A stretch of 64,000 nucleotides of DNA from Centropus unirufus (GCA_013397695.1 VYZI01000193.1:510661-574660), one strand, 5' to 3'. Counted from the first letter of the stretch, positions 11,006 to 26,389 are shown. Notes: generated from the letters alone by a model not told the origin. A program made the numbers and translations.

Positions 11006-13224
11006 AGACAATGTACTTGTTAGGCTCTTGTGTAGCCAGTGAGTTTGACAGAAATGTAACATTCTTACTAAAACTTTGGCTGTGTTAATTGCACTTTTAC
11101 ATTTGAAAGATGACATTTAATTTTATTTTTTTTTCAGTGAGTTTTGTATATAACAGTATTAAGATGTTTGGGTGACTATAAATATTAAATTATCAAAATT
11201 CAAGGATACTTTTAGGACTCACTGCTTACTGTTTTTATCAGGATGATTTCAGATTGGTTCATTCATTACTTGGAAATAATCCCAAGCCCCAAAACTTCAC
11301 TTGAGCAGTTATTCCTGCCATAGGATAAAGGAGATAAAATCTTGAAATAGTTCATGTAAGAGGCTTAATATAGAAGCCTCAGTTTTGGATGCCAGACTTT
11401 AGGTGTCTCTAGTCAAGAAGGAAATTAGCAGTTGATACATGAAATGATTACTCATTTCCTTTTGTCTTGTAACTTTCCTATATACATCCTCTTCAAATCA
11501 CCTTAGAGGTGTGAAATTAACAGCTGGAGGTTACCACAGTCTTACTGCTTGTTCCTCTACACCTTTCTGCTGATGTCCAGAAGGGCGGTGTGGTAAGCTA
11601 TGATGATAGACTTCATCAATGGAGCAGTGTCTTCAGCAGCAGGAGGGTGTACACCCAATTCTTCTGAGCACTCTGACTGCAGTGAAGTTGGACATGGCTG
11701 CAGTCACCCATTGCACACGTGCCCAACCATAAGATCACTTGACAGGCTTTGGGGTGAGTTCTTGCCTTTTGGTAGATAGCTACAGTTCAGGAAAATATTT
11801 ACAAAATATATGTTTTGTGCAGCAGATTAAATGTCTGGTTTCACCAAAAAACAGTGCATTTGTCACTTTGCCTTTGGGACCAATCTCGTGCCACTGCATG
11901 ATCTACTAAAAAATGTTTATTTTGATAGTTACCTTCTGTACTTGTCATCTTAAGAATAAATCAGTGTGTCCCCATAATGAGGATTGTTTATTGCAGGCTG
12001 CCTTTAGGAAAGGAACCTTGAGTAAGACAACTGAAATCCTTCATTATCTTAGGACCTGCTTCATAGTTTTCTGTGGCTGTGCAAGAAAGCATTTGATTTG
12101 GGCTGTTCCTTTTTTAATCTGATGTATTTTTAATTTTCGTCTGTGTCATTTTACTCAGATATCCATACTTTTATGGTGCTCCCTCAGCTCTCTGGCTTGT
12201 TTTTGCCACCAAAGCCAGTAAGTGTCATGAGTGTGTAAGCTGTAGTCTTCATGTTCTTTTTTAATTATTCCTAATGCAAATGAATTCCTGGATTCATGAG
12301 GACTGAAGAAGCCTTTGTCATTCAGTATGTGAGGAAGGGAAAAGAGAAATGGAAAGAAAAGTTAAAAATCTACAACAATATGAAGATATTAAGTGAAAGA
12401 ATGTATGTTGTTCGTTTGCCCTCCCCCATTTTTTTAAAACTATGAACCAAAAGGATTTCCTCAAACAGGGCAATGGAAATAGTCATTGGAGGGAAGAAGG
12501 GAAGCTGTATAAATGTACAGTTGCATCAAGATCATAAAACTTTCCTTTTTACTACGAACTGAGTAAAAGAATAGTAAGAGATCAAGTTTTTGCATTGCTG
12601 TGAAGTTTACACATTTTAAAAAAAATGTCAACATCATACAAGGGGCCTTGATCAAAATAAATTGTGTTGCCAGCATCCTAAATCAAAATAGACAATATAG
12701 GATAATCTCATGTGACAACATACATAATGTACTCCTACTTCCTCTGGCACAGAGTAAAGTCATGGTGTCATCCATAAGGCAATCACAGGCATGATCCTGA
12801 ATTCCTAAGTTTTCAGAAATAGCTTTTAGGGGATCAGTATTGATTAAAGAAAAGGCTTCCCTGTAGTGAACAAAGTGATAATATTTCCATTTAATATTTA
12901 TGCAGAAAACCTGTGTGTCACTAACATTGGCACAGTGGTGCGTGTGTATATTGAGCTAGGCTTGGCAGGTAGATGTAGCTTCTGTCTGCTCTAACGAAAA
13001 ATTGTTCTTCACTGAAGTTCTCCAAGTACTCCATACTCTTCTCATGGATAATTTTCACATTAGGGAATGTAAACTAGGGAAAGCTACCTGGTTTTTGAAT
13101 GCATACAGAATATCTCAAATTAGCTTTATTTATATGTTGGGTTATTTTTAGTTCTTTACAAGCTGCCAACAAAGCCTCCACTACAGCTCTGTTGAAAAAG
13201 TCATTTTCTATCAAGCTTCCAGAA

Positions 13225-13262
13225 GACTACATTAAACATATTTGACTACGTTAAACATATTT
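13225..13262. repeat. 19-bp direct tandem repeat, two copies
   Basis: The unit at 13225-13243 (gactacattaaacatattt) is followed at once by a second copy at 13244-13262 with a single a-to-g difference. Confidence 0.85.
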
Positions 13263-16200
13263 TAGGCTGCGAAGACATCTAATGTTGTCGCCATGTTACT
13301 TGACATGGCCTTTCCAAGTGGATTTGCATAAATGCATTTAATCAGCTCTCCGGAGTGAAGGCATTTGCCTTCAAAGGGGGTACTTGCAAAATGGTGCTTA
13401 AAACTGGTTGCTTTCTCTCTGCAAAATTCCAATGTGCGTAGCTTCAGTCCCCAGACTGACATGAGAAGCACATGGCCTTCATGTTAGACCTCTGTAAAGC
13501 TTTGATTTTCATGAAAGGGAGTCTGGTTCAGAGTTGCATGAATATTAGTATTCGAGAAAGAGCACATGCCCATAAAGACATGTGACAGCCACACCACCAT
13601 ATGAAGAAGATACGGGAGCCACTCCTGTGCCCAGAGACCACAAAAGTATCATAGCTTTTAAAGCCAGGAGGTCAAGGCTACACATAAAAAAGCCAGGAGA
13701 AAAAAAAGCTGTATTTAAATCAGGTTCATTCTATTGAAAGATTCTGATTCAGTTTAAATGTACTGCTGATCTTTTACCTTGCTGTCTTGAGGAGAGGAAG
13801 GAAGGAGTTAATATTTCAGTTAATGCGAGACCTGGATCTGTGATTACACTTTTTGCTGGAAGCTACTGTCTTATCTTCATTCACCCTTTTTTCCTCTTAA
13901 GTGCTGTAACAATATTTTTTCTTATGTGTGGCTTTTTAAAGTACACATGGAATTGAGTTGAGCTATTGGGTAATTAATTCAGACTGGTTTAGGCCACATG
14001 CATTGAATCCTTTCAAACTAAACTCTTTGATCCAAGTGCTGCACTGTCTTTCAGGCGATAATTAGGAGTTTGCTCTCCCAACTAAACCACTTTAAACTGT
14101 GCAGGCGCAACAGTTTTATCTCTCTAGCTGTAATTAGTGTTTAGTTATTTAAAACAAAATAGTGGTAGCTTGCAAGGGATCCTAACTATCATAGTTATGT
14201 TGTGTTCCTACAGCACTGTATATAAGGGAAAACTTTTTTCAGGAAGTTTATTGAGGCATTACATTTGGAATCCTGCCTGATACCTCAGTAAAATAAAATG
14301 GAATAAAGAGAACTTGCAGAAGAACCAGGACCTGCTAAATAAGGAAAAAGAATTTTTAACTAAGGGGATGTATTGATAGGGAACAGAGGGATTAGTGCTG
14401 GCTCAAATGCTAACATATTTAAATAATGATAATTTGGATGGACTGAAGAACATGATAATTATCACAGCTGAATCTAGGAGGGATCATGAATCTTTTTAAA
14501 AATAAGATTTTGGTGCAGCATGAATTTGAGAACAACAGAAAGAATGCCTATGAAAAATAAAATGTAAAAATAACAGTAGGCGAAGGAATATTCTAACACA
14601 GAACATGACATTAAAGGAATAAAGGAATCTTGCTTTGAAGCAGCACCCTTGGGAACACTGTGCAGTTACCCAGTTAACTGAAATTGAGTCAGCAGTCACA
14701 ACTACAAAAATAAGTCTATCAATGCACCAGAGAATTTCTTGCCCAGGAAATCGTGAACAAACCTGAAAAAAAAAAAAAGATATATCAATGGGATTTTTTT
14801 TTTAATCTAGAATAAGAAACCACAAGAAGATAGCAGATAAGCATTCCAGGGCACGCATGAGGTCAGAGAAGACGACAAGGTTTGTCTGCCCAGATGAGTG
14901 CTCCCACTTCATATGCCAGGTTTGCATTCTGGAAAGAAAAGCAGGAAGTTCGTGCTTTAGTTTAGGAAACAATATTGTTGAATTTTTGCTGAATTGCTTA
15001 TGTCCTTGTATTGATTTTGAAAGGCAGGAAGAAAAAGTCTGGACCAGGAAATTAAAAGATATAGACATAGAATAGTCTCCCTTTATGCAAAGTCAGAAAG
15101 AGAAAAATCCTCTAGGTCATCTCCTAGTTTCTCATTACCTATGTGGGAGATCTTAATTGATGGAAGTTTCATTACCAAAGGAAAGAAAATAAAGTGGGAT
15201 CACTGGTGTTAGGGCATTTCCTGTCGGTGTCCGTTCCAGCAGCGATATGAAGATCCTGATTCTACTGATGAGGCACAGGCAGCAGCAACAGTTGAATATA
15301 ATTATAGTTTTGGTCACTGCTATTAGAGAAAGGGATATTCAGACGAAAACAGATGCAAAGAAAGGCTGCCAAAAGGGAGATGAAGAGAGCATGGTTTGTT
15401 TCATCTAAGCAAAAAAGGGCTGGAAGGAGGGTACATGGCTGCTGTTTAAAAACACTTCAGAAAGGAAAAGACAGTAAGCAAAAAGGCAACACTTGCAGAA
15501 AAACAAAGTTGCTCAAATTGGCCAGAAATAAATTTAGCCAGAAATTTAAAAGGTGCTAAAAACCTGCGGAGCAAGATTACAGAACATTTACATAGAGAAT
15601 TAAAAGAGCGGAAAACCCCATTTAGTGCAACTGAGTTTATTAATGAGGTTTTATAATGCTCTATGAGAACAGCTACCAGTCTCCATGGCCAACTGAATAC
15701 TTTCCAACCGAGGCAGCAGCTAAGAACTCCTTACCCCCTTACACATCACAGAATCCACAGGCTTATGGAAGCTTCTAGCAGCTCCTCATCAGGCCTAACA
15801 GGTAAGGATTATGTCTGGTCTTTGATCCATCGCTTACAGAGCATTTCTTAAATTTTTCTTTCCTTGTCTCGCTGGTGAAGAGAGCTGATAGAGGCTGACG
15901 TTATATATAGGACATATGAGAGGTGAAGGAAAATCCGATGTCAACTTAATATTAATTTTTCATCAGAGATTAAAATCCTGTGCTGCTGGGTAAACAAATA
16001 GTGCTGATTTTCTTCCATTAAAAGACGGCTCGAAATGACAGGTATTAAACACAAACATAAGCCGTTGCAGGAAAGGCTTCATCTTTCTGCTTAAGGACTG
16101 CATTCCTAGGCATTGCTAGGATATAAACCCATTGTCTTTTGTGATCCACTGCACAAGGCAAAGAAGGCAAAACCCCTTGTCTTTTTTTCGCACTGTTGCC

Positions 16201-19200
16201 TAGAAAGTGAGTCACATTTTCACACCTTGCAGAACTGTTCCATTTGGGGGACAAGTAAGGGATATTCTTGGTGTAATCGTATTGATTTACAAGGAAAAAT
16301 AAGCATTCCAAATGCCACTTCCTCAAACTGTAGGAAGAAGATGAGTTGGCTCTTTCCTTGCTCCAGCCACACATCACTGAGCTGTGAACTGAAGCAGTGC
16401 TGCCTCCCAATTCCCCTGTTTTGCCTCCTCACTCCCAGCCTCCTCATTCCCACACCTGCAGTCATGTATTCTCCTGGTCCAGACCAATTCCAGGGTGCCT
16501 CCTGGTACAATATTTTCTGATGGCCTTCACTGTTCGCAACTACTTACATAACAAGAACAGCTTTTTTTAAAAAAATGTTCTTTCTTCAAGATTTAACAAG
16601 GACAATTCTATTATTTATTTTAACAAAAATGGGAGACTTCAGTAAGGGGATCTATTAGCAATTTTCAGCACAGTATAAAAATTAATCACTGAAACACTTC
16701 CGTACTTATATCCCCAGTAATACATGCTTAAGCTTTAGTAGCAATGCTTTTTTGCTTTATATTTACTATTTTTTCAGTTTCTAATAGCAAATAGTCTATA
16801 GCTATTTCACTATGTAGTTGAAATAGCATAAAAAATACACAGTAGCATTTTGAAATCTTTACCTTTTAGGAAGAAGCTGTAATTCCTTATTTTCACCTAA
16901 AACCACAGAGACAACCTGGAACAATTATTAATATCATTAAAGTGAAACGCCAAGTTCAGAAAACTTATGATTTTTAGCATTTAAAAGCTTTTTTATTCAT
17001 TTTCAAAAGCTTGTAAACCAGAAAAGGAAAAGCTTTTTGTGCTCATACCATTATTTTTTAATTTAATAAGATAATCATCGCAATAATATCACAGGGAAAC
17101 AGTCTTCCACAATGTTTCAAGACTTTGATTGCAAACCCCCAAAAGTTATTTCTTAAAAGCCTGGTCTGTGTCTGCTCTTGGGCGCAACTTCATCAAAGCT
17201 GCTGTTCCCTTCTTCCTCGCTGGCTGCTCTATAAAAATCCCAAATATGGTACTGTCCTGTCCTTTTGTGCATCTCATTTGAATATATTTTCAGGCAGGCA
17301 ACTCTGGCAGCCAGGAAATGCTTCTAACAATGAAAGAAGGTGCATAATGTAAAGAAAAAAAGCAGAAATATTGGAGAATTGAAAGCTGAGTAGGGAATGT
17401 TTCTCTCCCCCTACATGCGAAGGCAGATACCACAGGTACTGCTTAAAACATGGAGTCAAAGGACAAACCCATTGGCACTGCTAAAACTTCAAAGCATTAC
17501 TTTGAAGAGTCTACTAACACATAAGCATGTCACAGCTTCAAAATTTGAGCATTCTGTCCATTCTAGCTGCTTATTTCTTGCTAAATACTAGATTTAAAAT
17601 CATCACTAAGCAGGCCTGAACAATACTTAGGCAAATCTGGGTATGAATACAGCAGGAAAGACAAAAATACTTCTATATCAGACTGAGTTTTAAATAATTC
17701 GCACTACATGTCATAAATCCTTGGGAAGAGCTACAGATAACTAAGGAAAGCGTAGATGAGATTGTCAGGAAGCAAGCATGCTCTGGACAACTGGTTTTTT
17801 TTGCGTGGGTTTGCGTATATATAAATAGTTGTGTAGGGTAGAGAGAGTAATGAAAAAATACAAGGCTGTTTGCAGCGTGACACTGTTCCTATGTATTTTA
17901 TGTTGGGGCTGTACCGTGTGTTCGCCTCAGATTGTCTTAGAGAAAATGAAAGCTTTTCCTCCTCTGTTCTGCAAGGCTCAGCGCGCTGGGGCCTCTCAGG
18001 TAAACGTCATTTCTTTTCCAACCAACCTATTTACAGCAGGTGCATCGGAATTCAACTTAAAATAAATACTGTTAAAAAAAGATAAGCTTCCAGAACTGAA
18101 TACATCCAGCGTGTGCCAGATCGAAGAGAGAGGTTGCTACCGCCTTTTGTCAGTAACTGCTACGAGGTGGCGGGAAGGTACTGTCACCCTGGCTCACCCT
18201 GGAAGCAGCCAGGGTGCTGCTGGCCTGGCAGCAGTCGGGGGCTCAGCAGATAAACTCTTCCCAAACATTAAACTTTTCCCAAACATTAGAGTTGTAGACA
18301 CTCCACCCAGTTGGTTCTTTACAAAATCAAACCCCGCAGAAAAAGATACTTCTCTACCCTTCTGGAGATGATGAGGAAGATCATTATTACTGTCCAGGAC
18401 ACAATGCCTTCGCTTTCCTCCCTCACAATAGCTGTTTGTAAAGAAGCTCTTGCAGCCAGCCCTCAGAAAACAATACTCCATGGTCACTTCACAGTAGCCC
18501 ACAGTCAGCTCTAAGTCACTAAAAGCACTGGAAAGGACTATTTCTCAGGGCTCAAAAACACTTTGAAATGTCTGATTTCCAGTTGAGCTTAGACTGCTAA
18601 ACCCTAAAGGCCCTGCGGAAGCCTGGCAGTGTCAAGCAGGCCCTCTGCGGTTGGTCCCCATGGTAAGATCCCCATTGTTAAAGCACCACCGAGGTGTGGG
18701 GTCCTCAGAGCAAATAAACTCCAGCTCACAGTAGGTACCTTGTTCTGATAACATCTCCTACCAAAAGCATCTCTGATAGAGCTCTGATAGTACCAGGTGC
18801 CCAGCTGACACACAGGGATGTCTGTGGGATGAGCAGAGCATCATTTATAGCAGGGAGCTGGTGTCAAACCTTCTCCTTTCTGTCCAAGACAATTCCTTGA
18901 AAGTCACAAGGAACTAATCTCCTTTCCCAGAGGAATCTGCTGTACAGTGACGCAGCAAAGCTCCCAAGCTGGATTCAGTGTAGGGCTGAGGGATGTTAGA
19001 GCAAGTTTCCAGGTGTGGGAGGGAGGGAGCACGTTTCCTGCCCAGACCAAAGGAGAAGTGTGGGTTCTGCTCTGCTAACCCTACACGCCACTTGTGTGAC
19101 TTTTGGTTGTCATCGTGGGGTGACATGAGGATAGGCAGGCCACTATTCCAAATGTCAAGTTCTCTATCGTGAGAGGGCATTCTCCTGTTGGTGGGGGGAA

Positions 19201-19684
19201 AACATAATTGGGCCCAGCCTCTGCTGCCAGGCTTTTGCAGAGAGATGTGCTGTCTGTTCAGGCAAAAGCCTGCACCATGGCAGTGGTGTGGAATATGTGC
19301 CAGGAGTCATAAATCCCTGCAGTGCACATGAGGAGGCAATCTGAACCGTAGTGTGAGTCCTCTTCGTTGAGGAACATGGCCCTTGGACATCAGCTGGGTC
19401 AAAGCATGATGGCTGCGGCCAGAGGCACGCGAAGGGAAGACAATGATGGAACCTGAAACTGCACAAAGCATACCCAGAGCCTGTATAAAGTCGCAAACAG
19501 CGCTTCTAATTAGGTGCTCTGAGGTCTGTACTTTGTTTATCGTGACAGTTCCTGGACATTTTTTCTTCCCTAGCTACCTAAAAGGAACGAGAATAAAGAG
19601 CCTCTTCAGAAGGTAAGTCACCCTGTCAGACAGTATTTGTAAAAACAAACACATCGCAGCCCCCTTCTCCACAACAGTAAACAG

Positions 19685-19725
19685 CAGATTAGAAAATGAT
19701 TGAATGTAGTTGATTTTCTAATCTG
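19685..19725. repeat. Inverted repeat, 13-bp perfect arms, 15-base loop
   Basis: The left arm at 19685-19697 (cagattagaaaat) is the exact reverse complement of the right arm at 19713-19725. The arms are AT-rich. Neither the flanks nor the loop match a repeat or RNA family that I recognise. Confidence 0.85.
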
Positions 19726-19904
19726 ATGCAGACATGCCCGAATAGCTTTATAGAGATATAGCACTGCAGCCTTCATTTAACTTGAATTAAATGATACCTT
19801 CTACAGCTAGACGGTATTTTAGTGTCAGCCTTTTGTCTGCATTCACTTACTGTGAAGGTCGGCAAATGAGCTCACAGAAGTTTCAATGCCAGTATCTTAC
19901 ATCT

Positions 19905-19928
19905 TTGAGCTTTTATTTGAGCTTTTAT
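19905..19928. repeat. 12-bp direct tandem repeat, two perfect copies
   Basis: The unit ttgagcttttat occurs at 19905-19916 and again at 19917-19928. It is minor and probably slippage-derived. Confidence 0.8.
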
Positions 19929-22900
19929 TTTAACGGAGGTGTGTGTCTCTAACCTCTACACCCACATCTCTATCATTACTAAAAGAAAATGCCACTCTTT
20001 ATGGTGGCAAGTAGTCAACTGTGCATTCATCTGCGTATTCTCTTCCACGTCTCTGTGAAGATGTCTAGGATTTCACAGTTTTGCTCAGTTAAGTCATCAT
20101 GCCTATTCTTGTCTTGCTTTCAAAGTCCAGAACAATATCTGTTGTGAATCAAGATGTAAATTTATTCCCTAGGGACAAAAAAATACCATAGCACTTCTAG
20201 ATGCATCCCTACCTGAGTACCACTTCAAGGTATTCCTTTTTCCCCCTAAATTACTTTTTTTAATTTAATTGTTCCACATTCTGAAGAGCTCATTTTTTTT
20301 TTACTATGCCTTGTGGACTCATCTACACCTGGTTTGGCTTCTGACACCCCTGTGCCTCTGATGCTGTATTTTCAAGCACTGTCTTTACTGATCACATGCC
20401 TAATTTTCAAACCTAGTACTGCTGTCATAAACAATTGTTAAATGGCTTACAGAACATTCTCTGTGCTCATCTATTTCCCTGTTTATTTCTGGACAAGACT
20501 GGAATTGCTTAAGATAGCTCTCTTCATGTAACTTCTAGGATTTGTGTCATAGAATGAAGAACGATAAAAGTATTACATAAAACACGCAACAGCCTTGACT
20601 ATCCTGCTCAAAAGCATTTCTAAACCTTCGAGAGGAGTACAAATGTTTCTCAGAACAACAGATGACTGGAGAAATGAGAGTCATTATTACAGAGCTAAAA
20701 TAACAGGAGATCATAGATAGTGCCAAGGCATTGATTTTGGGTATGGTAGAAGGTTCTTCCCTAATGACAACAACAACAAAACTTCAGAACATAAGTGGAG
20801 ATTAGCAGGAAAAAACCCAAAAATTTGATGTCAAAGTTTGATGTCAAAGTTTCATGGAATATATATCTCGCTTTTGAAGAGAAATCTAAATGACAGGTGC
20901 ATCTATTTGGCCTGAAGGCACAGATTGAAATGGTAAGCCATAACTTAATTTGTGTACCTGTTGCAGATATCCCTATATCTAATATACAAATTACTGTTAA
21001 ATGTGCTAAATAAAATGGTAATTTAGTGTTTTTAAGTATGTGAGGAAACTCAGACCTAAAGCTGTTTTTGTGATCCTTGGTAGTGGACAATAGTGAATAG
21101 GAGTATGCACACATACAGGAAAAACCTGGATGCACCCACTTCCGGTTAAACGTTCACTGTTAGGAGCACAGGTATTGTGCATTTTAGGGCCTGTATTAGA
21201 ATATAAACCCAGGTGACCAGTCCCATAGATCCACAGGTTGCCACCTCCTCTCCTAAGGTCGGTTAACGTCCCTTGCTCTGGGCATCAGAGCCTGCCAGCT
21301 ACCCTTGAGGGCTAGCGCCAGCCTTCTCACCAGTTGGGATTTACAGCAACAAGGTTCAAAAACACTGCCTGCTTCACCTTTTTAGGCTTCCTTGCACTCT
21401 GCCTTTATTATTAAAGAAATTAAAAATTCAGACGGTATTGGTCAGCATGAGCAAACCAGAAAAACTTCTTTGCACTACTATTGGTGACCACATCTCACAC
21501 AGTCTGGGCTCTGCCCTTTTAGCCGTCTGACTTGAGCGCACTTAGCTGGGAACTACACTCATTTGCTTCCGCAAGTCTTCAAAATATTCAAGGGAACTCC
21601 TGAGCTGAGGAAACTGCTGGACTCCCATAGCAGACAGCACCAGAGCAACCAGGGAAGCGGGTTCCAGCACCAGAGGGGATGAGTGATTATCCTTCAAAAG
21701 TGAACACTGCCTAAGCACTTTGGAAGGAGCAAGGGTAGTTAATAAAAGATTGACAATCTTAGGAACACAAACTGGATAAGGCTTACTTCCAGTGAAAGGA
21801 AAGTGTGAACACTAGGGATAACACATCATTAACTAAGGTTTTTCATGTTTTCAGTGACATACAGCACGTAGATGCTCAAACTTCATGATAATTGCTTTGT
21901 GGAATACTAGATCTTCCAGCAAAGTGTAAATAGTGAGACAGGAGATTCATATCCAGGATTCTCCTCAGAAATTGTGCCACTTTTGTTCAGTTTGTGAAAA
22001 TAAAATTACATGCTCTTTCCAGAAAAGAAAGGAAAAATAACGAAGCCCGGGGACTATGTGGCAAAGGGCAGAGGGCTAGGGGAGATCAAGCAGAAGAGGA
22101 CATAGGGAAGCATTTGGTTACTTTACTGAGGAGGGCTGTGCCGGTGTATCATGGATTGAAAATGATCAAACAAAAGACAAAAGCACAGACAGAAGCTCGT
22201 CTGTTCGAGACACAATGGTAAAACTAACCAGATCTGCTTGCTGTTTATGTATCTGTGCAATTTTCTACTAGGAACGAGGGAATAAAAGAAAAGTATTCCT
22301 TCTGTTTATGCTAAGGCTCCCACATGCACATGCAACAGGGCCTTTGCAAATTCACTGCACCTCAAAAGCATGCGGAAAATTATTTCCAACAAGATGCCAA
22401 CTGTCAGCATTCGGAACAGCATGTTTTTACTTTAAACTTCCTTTCTTTTGTTAAATGTATATATGTAACATTCCTTGTGATGCACAGCTGCTTTGGTCTT
22501 AATTCATTTGCCGAGTCCCAAATGAACTTTTTTTTTCCCTGAGTCTTTCAAAGTATTTGTTTCATCTGGGTTACATTTCTTGAAATCTTCTGAATTCCCA
22601 GTTCATACCTAGAGGTCTTCACAACAAGAAGGTTCCCAGGGGATCACTGCTCCTCTTCCAGGCTTCCCAAAGGGCTAGCAATTAGCCATTTCAGTGATCA
22701 GCAACCACACAGTCAAAACACCATTTGGTGCCTGGACTGTAACAGACCCTCTGAATTATTAACTAACCTCACTCCCAGATAAAGCTGAGGATACTCACGC
22801 ACCATCTTACAGTATGCAGTGTTATTGTAGCGATGCATTGGGAAGGTATTGCTTTTCCTCCCATCCTGGGTGTTTTGCCTGTGTGAATTTTACACTTTCG

Positions 22901-25900
22901 GGGTTAGAAACCTGACACTTGAAGTCATTATAGTTTTTGTAGCCTTAAAAAGACATTATTATTCTGATATAGTGACCAATACAAGAGAAACTTGGAAATA
23001 CGTTTTGCTATGCAAAACAAAAAAAAAGAGATGATGTCCACTTTTGTCTGCTTGAGGAAAGTCTAAGGACTATGAACTAATGCCTCTCCTCCGGCAGCCC
23101 AGTAGAGCCAGTCAGTTTGTTCAGAAATTTTCTCACTTAAATTGCTTCAAGAAATCCAAACATAAGCCATTAGGGCAATGGCATGTTTGTAATTTAAAAC
23201 TAATCTTACCCTTACAAAGCCCAACAGATGTAGAGAACAAGGTGTATCCTAATCAAGCAGACGAGCAAAGCCCCTTGGGCATTTTTATAGTTCAAGACTA
23301 AAGGATAACTTCAAAAAGACTTAATTGATGCCTTTTTTCACCAAAGTTTTCCTCTCCTCCTTCTCAGTTTCCCAGGAAAAGCTTTTCCTTCATTCTAAGA
23401 TTTACAACATGTGATCAAAATTCATATTCATGTGTTGGGAAAGGGAGCAGACTTTACTCTTTCATCAACTTTGCTCTTTGTCATCTGAAAAGACAAGTAC
23501 ATGTTTATTTTTTTGCGTGTGTGAATCATTAAGTTCACATTATGTATATGCGCAATAAAGAAGTGCATGAACATCTGGTGGATTTGAATGAAGTTTCTCT
23601 AAAGCAAGAGGTAATAGCTCTAATAGCTATTATTAGGCATTTTCTAGAAACATTGCTTCCTAGTACATTTCCATAATGGAAAACTCTCCACTGAAGACAA
23701 ACTCTCTTAACCTGTGCAACACTGAGCTGAGAGCTGCAACAGGTTAAATCATAAAGTCAAGTTTGACTTTAAGCTCCTGGTTTTGAAAATGGAGCTGCTT
23801 AGTATTCGGCGCTTTACAAGTCCCTTGGGAAAACTGCTTGCTGTCTGTAGACTTTTGGTCTTTGTGGAATAGTTTTTCTAGAGCCTTGAACCAAGAAGTA
23901 GCCTTGTAAGAGATTTTTAACAGTTTCAGTCAATCTCTTCTAGAAAAAATAAGAACTCTAATCACGCATGCAAAATGTGCTTGGTGTTTGCAGACAGTTT
24001 AATCGGCTGTGTGTGAAGGACTTCCTTCATATTCATACAGCAGATAAAACACCGGTCCTATCAAAATCAATATCAAATTTCCATTGACTTGAGCCATTTC
24101 ACCCTGTTGAATATAGCTGTCAAAAATAGATGTAGTTCCTGTAATATGCCATGGATCACATTAAATGCATATTTTACTAATCCTTTCTCTCTCAAGTTTC
24201 TGACACATTCCAACCAGTCCTTTATGTTCCTTGCGATCACCTTATGAGCATGGCCAAAAGGAATGGTCTGCATAATTTGGTATCTGTTTTAAAAAGTAAA
24301 CCTCTCTCTTTTACCGGAAAAAATATGGTCTCTTAAGCATTCTCAGAGCACACCCACCTGACTGATGATTAAACTTGACATAAACCCAAGCGGATGGCAA
24401 TATCTTCCTGTGATTAGAAGTGTTCAGGGTGTGCAAGACGTATGCTTAACTCCTTTTTCAGCCTTTGCTTACAAGTAGCTAGGAAATGGGGTTCTGAAAA
24501 ATAAAACAGTGCTATCATCTCTCCTTCCAAAGGTATTTCACTTTGTGTAGAATTATTATATGCTCAGAGGCACAAGAGAGAATGCTCTAATCTTTAGCCT
24601 GCATAGCCAAACAGTTGGGCAGAAGGGAGGCAAGCTACAAATCTAATTAGAAAAAGACACAAAAAAGCAGTGATATATATTTGCAGATATAGGCATGGAA
24701 CTAAAATATTCCCCATACACGGGTACATACATCAATTACAAAGTTTCTGTTAATGGTGTGAGATGTATTTGATAATTATAATCTTATTTTCTTTCAGTAT
24801 TTGACTATCCTGCACAAAGTGGAAGTGCCTCAGCGGGGAGGATTGAAAACTGCCTTCAACCTCAGGTTCTCCTAGGAGCTATTGTAAGGTTTGTGTCCTG
24901 AGAAGTTAAAGTTCCTTAAGCCAAGGAAACAACCGAATCCATACCGACTACTTCCTCTCCCAGCACCCTTAATGATCAACCTAATGGAAGATAGGGCAGG
25001 TGATAACACGGGCAGCTCCTTTTCTCTATCTGCTGCTTGAAGAACAGGATCCTGTCCTTTTGTTTTGTATTCAAGCATCGAGTGCCTGAAGGGACTTTCA
25101 GCCCCGTGAACCTGGTAGTGTCTCCCAGCAGCTTAAAATACCTCCAGCCCTAAACCCACAGCATTGCCACATGAATGTCACTAACTGGCTCTTGGACATC
25201 GAGCCTTCTTAGGTGTTATAAACCTGATTTCTTGTAAAGAAAGCCTAGGTGATAGCTTATATATCAGATATGGCAGTACCCAACTGGTGCCACAAATTGA
25301 CTTTTGAGAAAACAGCTCCGAAGACTTAAATTAAGTGTTATTTTTCAGTTCTTGACAGCACTTCAGAAGGCTTCTGTGCAGTGTCTTTCCTATATGATTC
25401 TCTTGCTAGCCTAGTTCTCAGCATATTTTACATCAAAACACATCCTCTGCCTGCTTGTCTGTGAAAGCTGATCTGCTACTCTGTACCAAGCAGTGCAGCT
25501 TTCAACATCAGACATTATCACTCAAGCTTTTGATCTTGTCTTTCTCTCTTTTCTGCTTTGAAATAGTCACCTTTTTTGCTGCTATAGTAAATAAACACTA
25601 GGTTCCAAAAAGTGTTAGTCTATCAGGAGGGGGTTTACTTTACTGCTGTGGTATCAAAAGATCATCCACAATAAATTTGAAAAGCCAACAAATAGATTAA
25701 AATTTATCTCAAGAGTTGTTCTGATTTTCATTGGGAGGGCTCTGTAATATATCTGCATGCAATTAGTCTAATAATTTTGCTCTGCCTAAAGTTTTCTGTG
25801 TGATACCCTGCACTCCATTCATCCCTCCAGTACCTCAAAACAAGTGGCACAGTGGGACAGCAGGACAATTCCTGTTAAAGATAAACTCATGGGTGGCGTT

Positions 25901-26389
25901 CAGCTGAGTAAAGGCAGCCTTGTAAAATGTAGACAGTTCCAGGGGAACGCCACACCCGCTGGTCCTGTTACAATCAATTGAGAGAAACAGACATTTCTAG
26001 GATGCAACTCAGCTTATGCCGACATAGACATCTAAAATAGGTTAGATGAATCACATACTAAAAGCGCCTATTTCTGATTCCCTTTATACTCAGTGAAGAG
26101 TGACTAGCTCAGATGCAGACGTTCACATAGCAGACGTCTAAAGTTAGGTGATGAACAACCCAAGATGTCTTCCCATATCCCTTAAAAATGCCTGGTCTAG
26201 GAAGAAAATGATAAAAAGAATTCTTTTCAGCTAACCCTAACCTCTTCCAATGTACCAGCCCTCGGAATATTAAATTTGGTAACCTCTTCCTAAAACACTT
26301 TGTAAATGTTGCGATCATGACTGATAGCCATCACAGATAAGTTTTCAATAGCTTTTCCTGTGTCATAATACTGCAATGATGTATATTAA

